Assembly: GCA_964586835.1 (NCBI GenBank)
Contig: CAZPIC010000047.1
Coordinates: forward strand, 1 to 14,879
Source: CAZLYF01 sp964586835
Lineage (GTDB): Bacteria > Bacillota > Clostridia > Christensenellales > Aristaeellaceae
Direction of reading: 5' to 3'
DNA length: 14,879 nt
Shown in pieces: positions 14,050-14,879 of the stretch (position 1 is the first letter of the stretch; the number at the start of each line of letters is the position of its first letter). The notes beneath the pieces were generated by a model. That model ran no database searches. It saw only the letters and a list, made by a program, of their open reading frames with translations, and was not told where the DNA came from. Position numbers and translations under genes: made by a program.

Positions 14050-14817
14050 ATGAAAAAGTTGACCGCTGTTCTCTTGTTGACTTCCCTTCTTTTTCTCACA
14101 GCACCGGCAGAACAGGTGGCAACGGAGTATACTCCGGAAGAGCTCTATACGATCTGGTACCAGGTCGTTGCCCTGATGCGTGAAAGAGGGATCTATCCCT
14201 ATGTAGAACTCCGCCAGGGAGATACGGGGTACGAAGTATTGTTCCTTCAGGCAAGGTTGGCCCGCCTGAACTACTACGGCAAAGACCTGAGCCCCCGCTT
14301 TGGCAGCGGTACCCATGCTGCAATGAGGCTCTTTGAAAGGGTCAATCAGCTGCACGTCAACGGAGTGGCGTCCATTGAAGATCAGAAACTTCTTTTTACA
14401 GACCACGCCTTGCCTAACCCGGGCGTTGCCGTCGGGCTCAACAAGGGGCAAACGCCGGATCCAGCCAACTGGAACTGGCCCTCCGAACCCCCTGAATGGT
14501 GGGCCTCGCCTCAGTGGCCACCCGCGACCCCCAGCGCAACGGCCGAAAACGGGTTCGCTGTGCAGACTCCGACGCCTGGCCTGCAGACTGCTGTTGTACC
14601 CACTGCGACCGGGACGCCTGTATCCGCAACAACCCCAACGCCCGGTCCTCTAGTGACCGGCATCACGATCCACCTGCCTGATCTGTCCACAAATTTCCCT
14701 TTTTCCACCGGGCTGCTTTTCCCCACTTCCACGCCCTCGCCAACTTCTTTCCATACCATCAAACCTGAACTGCTGAAGACGCCGATCCCACAGCTGAAAA
14801 TACCGGGATTCCCCTGA
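14050..14817 (+). CDS. Secreted peptidoglycan-binding-domain protein with Pro/Thr-rich tail
   Basis: 255 aa. A Sec signal peptide (about residues 1-20, MKKLTAVLLLTSLLFLTAPA) has no lipobox cysteine. Residues about 53-116 match the PG_binding_1 fold: LRQGDTGYEVLFLQARLARLNYY, then FGSGTHAAMRLFERVNQLHVNGVAS. From about residue 130 on the protein is low-complexity and rich in Pro, Thr and Ser (many TPTP, TATG and TPSP segments), like an extended wall-spanning or linker region. There is no LPxTG anchor and no catalytic domain, so it is probably a structural or adaptor wall protein. AAGGAGGGG (14036-14044) gives a clear ribosome binding site for the ATG at 14050. Confidence 0.82.
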   Translation: MKKLTAVLLLTSLLFLTAPAEQVATEYTPEELYTIWYQVVALMRERGIYPYVELRQGDTGYEVLFLQARLARLNYYGKDLSPRFGSGTHAAMRLFERVNQLHVNGVASIEDQKLLFTDHALPNPGVAVGLNKGQTPDPANWNWPSEPPEWWASPQWPPATPSATAENGFAVQTPTPGLQTAVVPTATGTPVSATTPTPGPLVTGITIHLPDLSTNFPFSTGLLFPTSTPSPTSFHTIKPELLKTPIPQLKIPGFP

Positions 14818-14844
14818 GCAAACCTTGCAACCTGGATTCCCGGT
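14802..14844 (+). terminator. Imperfect hairpin at the end of the last gene
   Basis: ACCGGGA-T-TCC (14802-14812) pairs with GGA-T-TCCCGGT (14834-14844), ten pairs with one T-T mismatch. The stop codon (14815-14817) lies in the loop. There is no T-run, so a terminator role is only possible. The last 35 bases of the window hold no recognisable feature. Confidence 0.35.
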
Positions 14845-14879
14845 TCGTTATCACTAGGAAAGAGGCTTGACGCCAAAGG

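Noticed and set aside
1..14879. CRISPR arrays, insertion sequences, tRNA or rRNA genes
   Set aside because: No regularly spaced direct repeats, transposase-like reading frame, terminal inverted repeats or tRNA-like folds were seen on either strand.

Overview
The window looks like an anaerobe's chromosome with a molybdenum/tungsten enzyme locus at its centre. No rRNA or tRNA gene is present. The base composition is moderately GC-rich by eye. The Tex protein, the secreted proline/threonine-rich peptidoglycan-binding-type protein, the Moco-family riboswitches and the W/Mo aldehyde oxidoreductase would fit a fermentative Bacillota (Clostridia-like) bacterium. However, a separate TatB and a binding protein without a lipobox would also fit a diderm lineage, so I do not commit to a taxon.

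Positions 1-4886 (+): a promoter and a structured leader precede an operon. The operon encodes a Tat-signal four-[4Fe-4S] protein (YdhY-like), a tungsten-type aldehyde ferredoxin oxidoreductase family enzyme (YdhV-like), a YdhW-like protein, a THEP1-like P-loop NTPase and a short FdhD-like protein. The first three follow the order of E. coli ydhY-ydhV-ydhW. The leader (about 94-181) resembles the Moco riboswitch family but lacks the third helix (P3), the form proposed to sense the tungsten cofactor.

Positions 4946-6343 (-): tatB-tatA-tatC form a compact operon behind a near-consensus promoter. It probably serves the Tat-signal Fe-S protein next door and any partner exported with it. Its TatC has Ala where the family has the signal-peptide-binding Glu near the N-terminus.

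Positions 6394-9680 (+): a divergent promoter drives a second, P3-containing Moco riboswitch with a complete intrinsic terminator and a visible 9-bp antiterminator. Next come a FecCD-type permease, an ATPase (apparently starting at CTG) and a periplasmic binding protein. The riboswitch and the neighbours argue that this is a MolABC-type molybdate/tungstate importer rather than an iron-siderophore importer.

Positions 9698-14879: flanking genes with no evident link to the metal locus. They are a secreted 497-aa protein of unknown function with an internal duplication (-), the RNA-binding protein Tex (+), and a secreted peptidoglycan-binding-domain protein with a Pro/Thr-rich tail (+).

Model (inference): the importer brings in the metal and is switched off when Moco is plentiful. 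The oxidoreductase operon is controlled by a sister RNA that may read the tungsten cofactor. The FdhD-like protein and NTPase may help maturation, and the Tat system exports the Fe-S partner.
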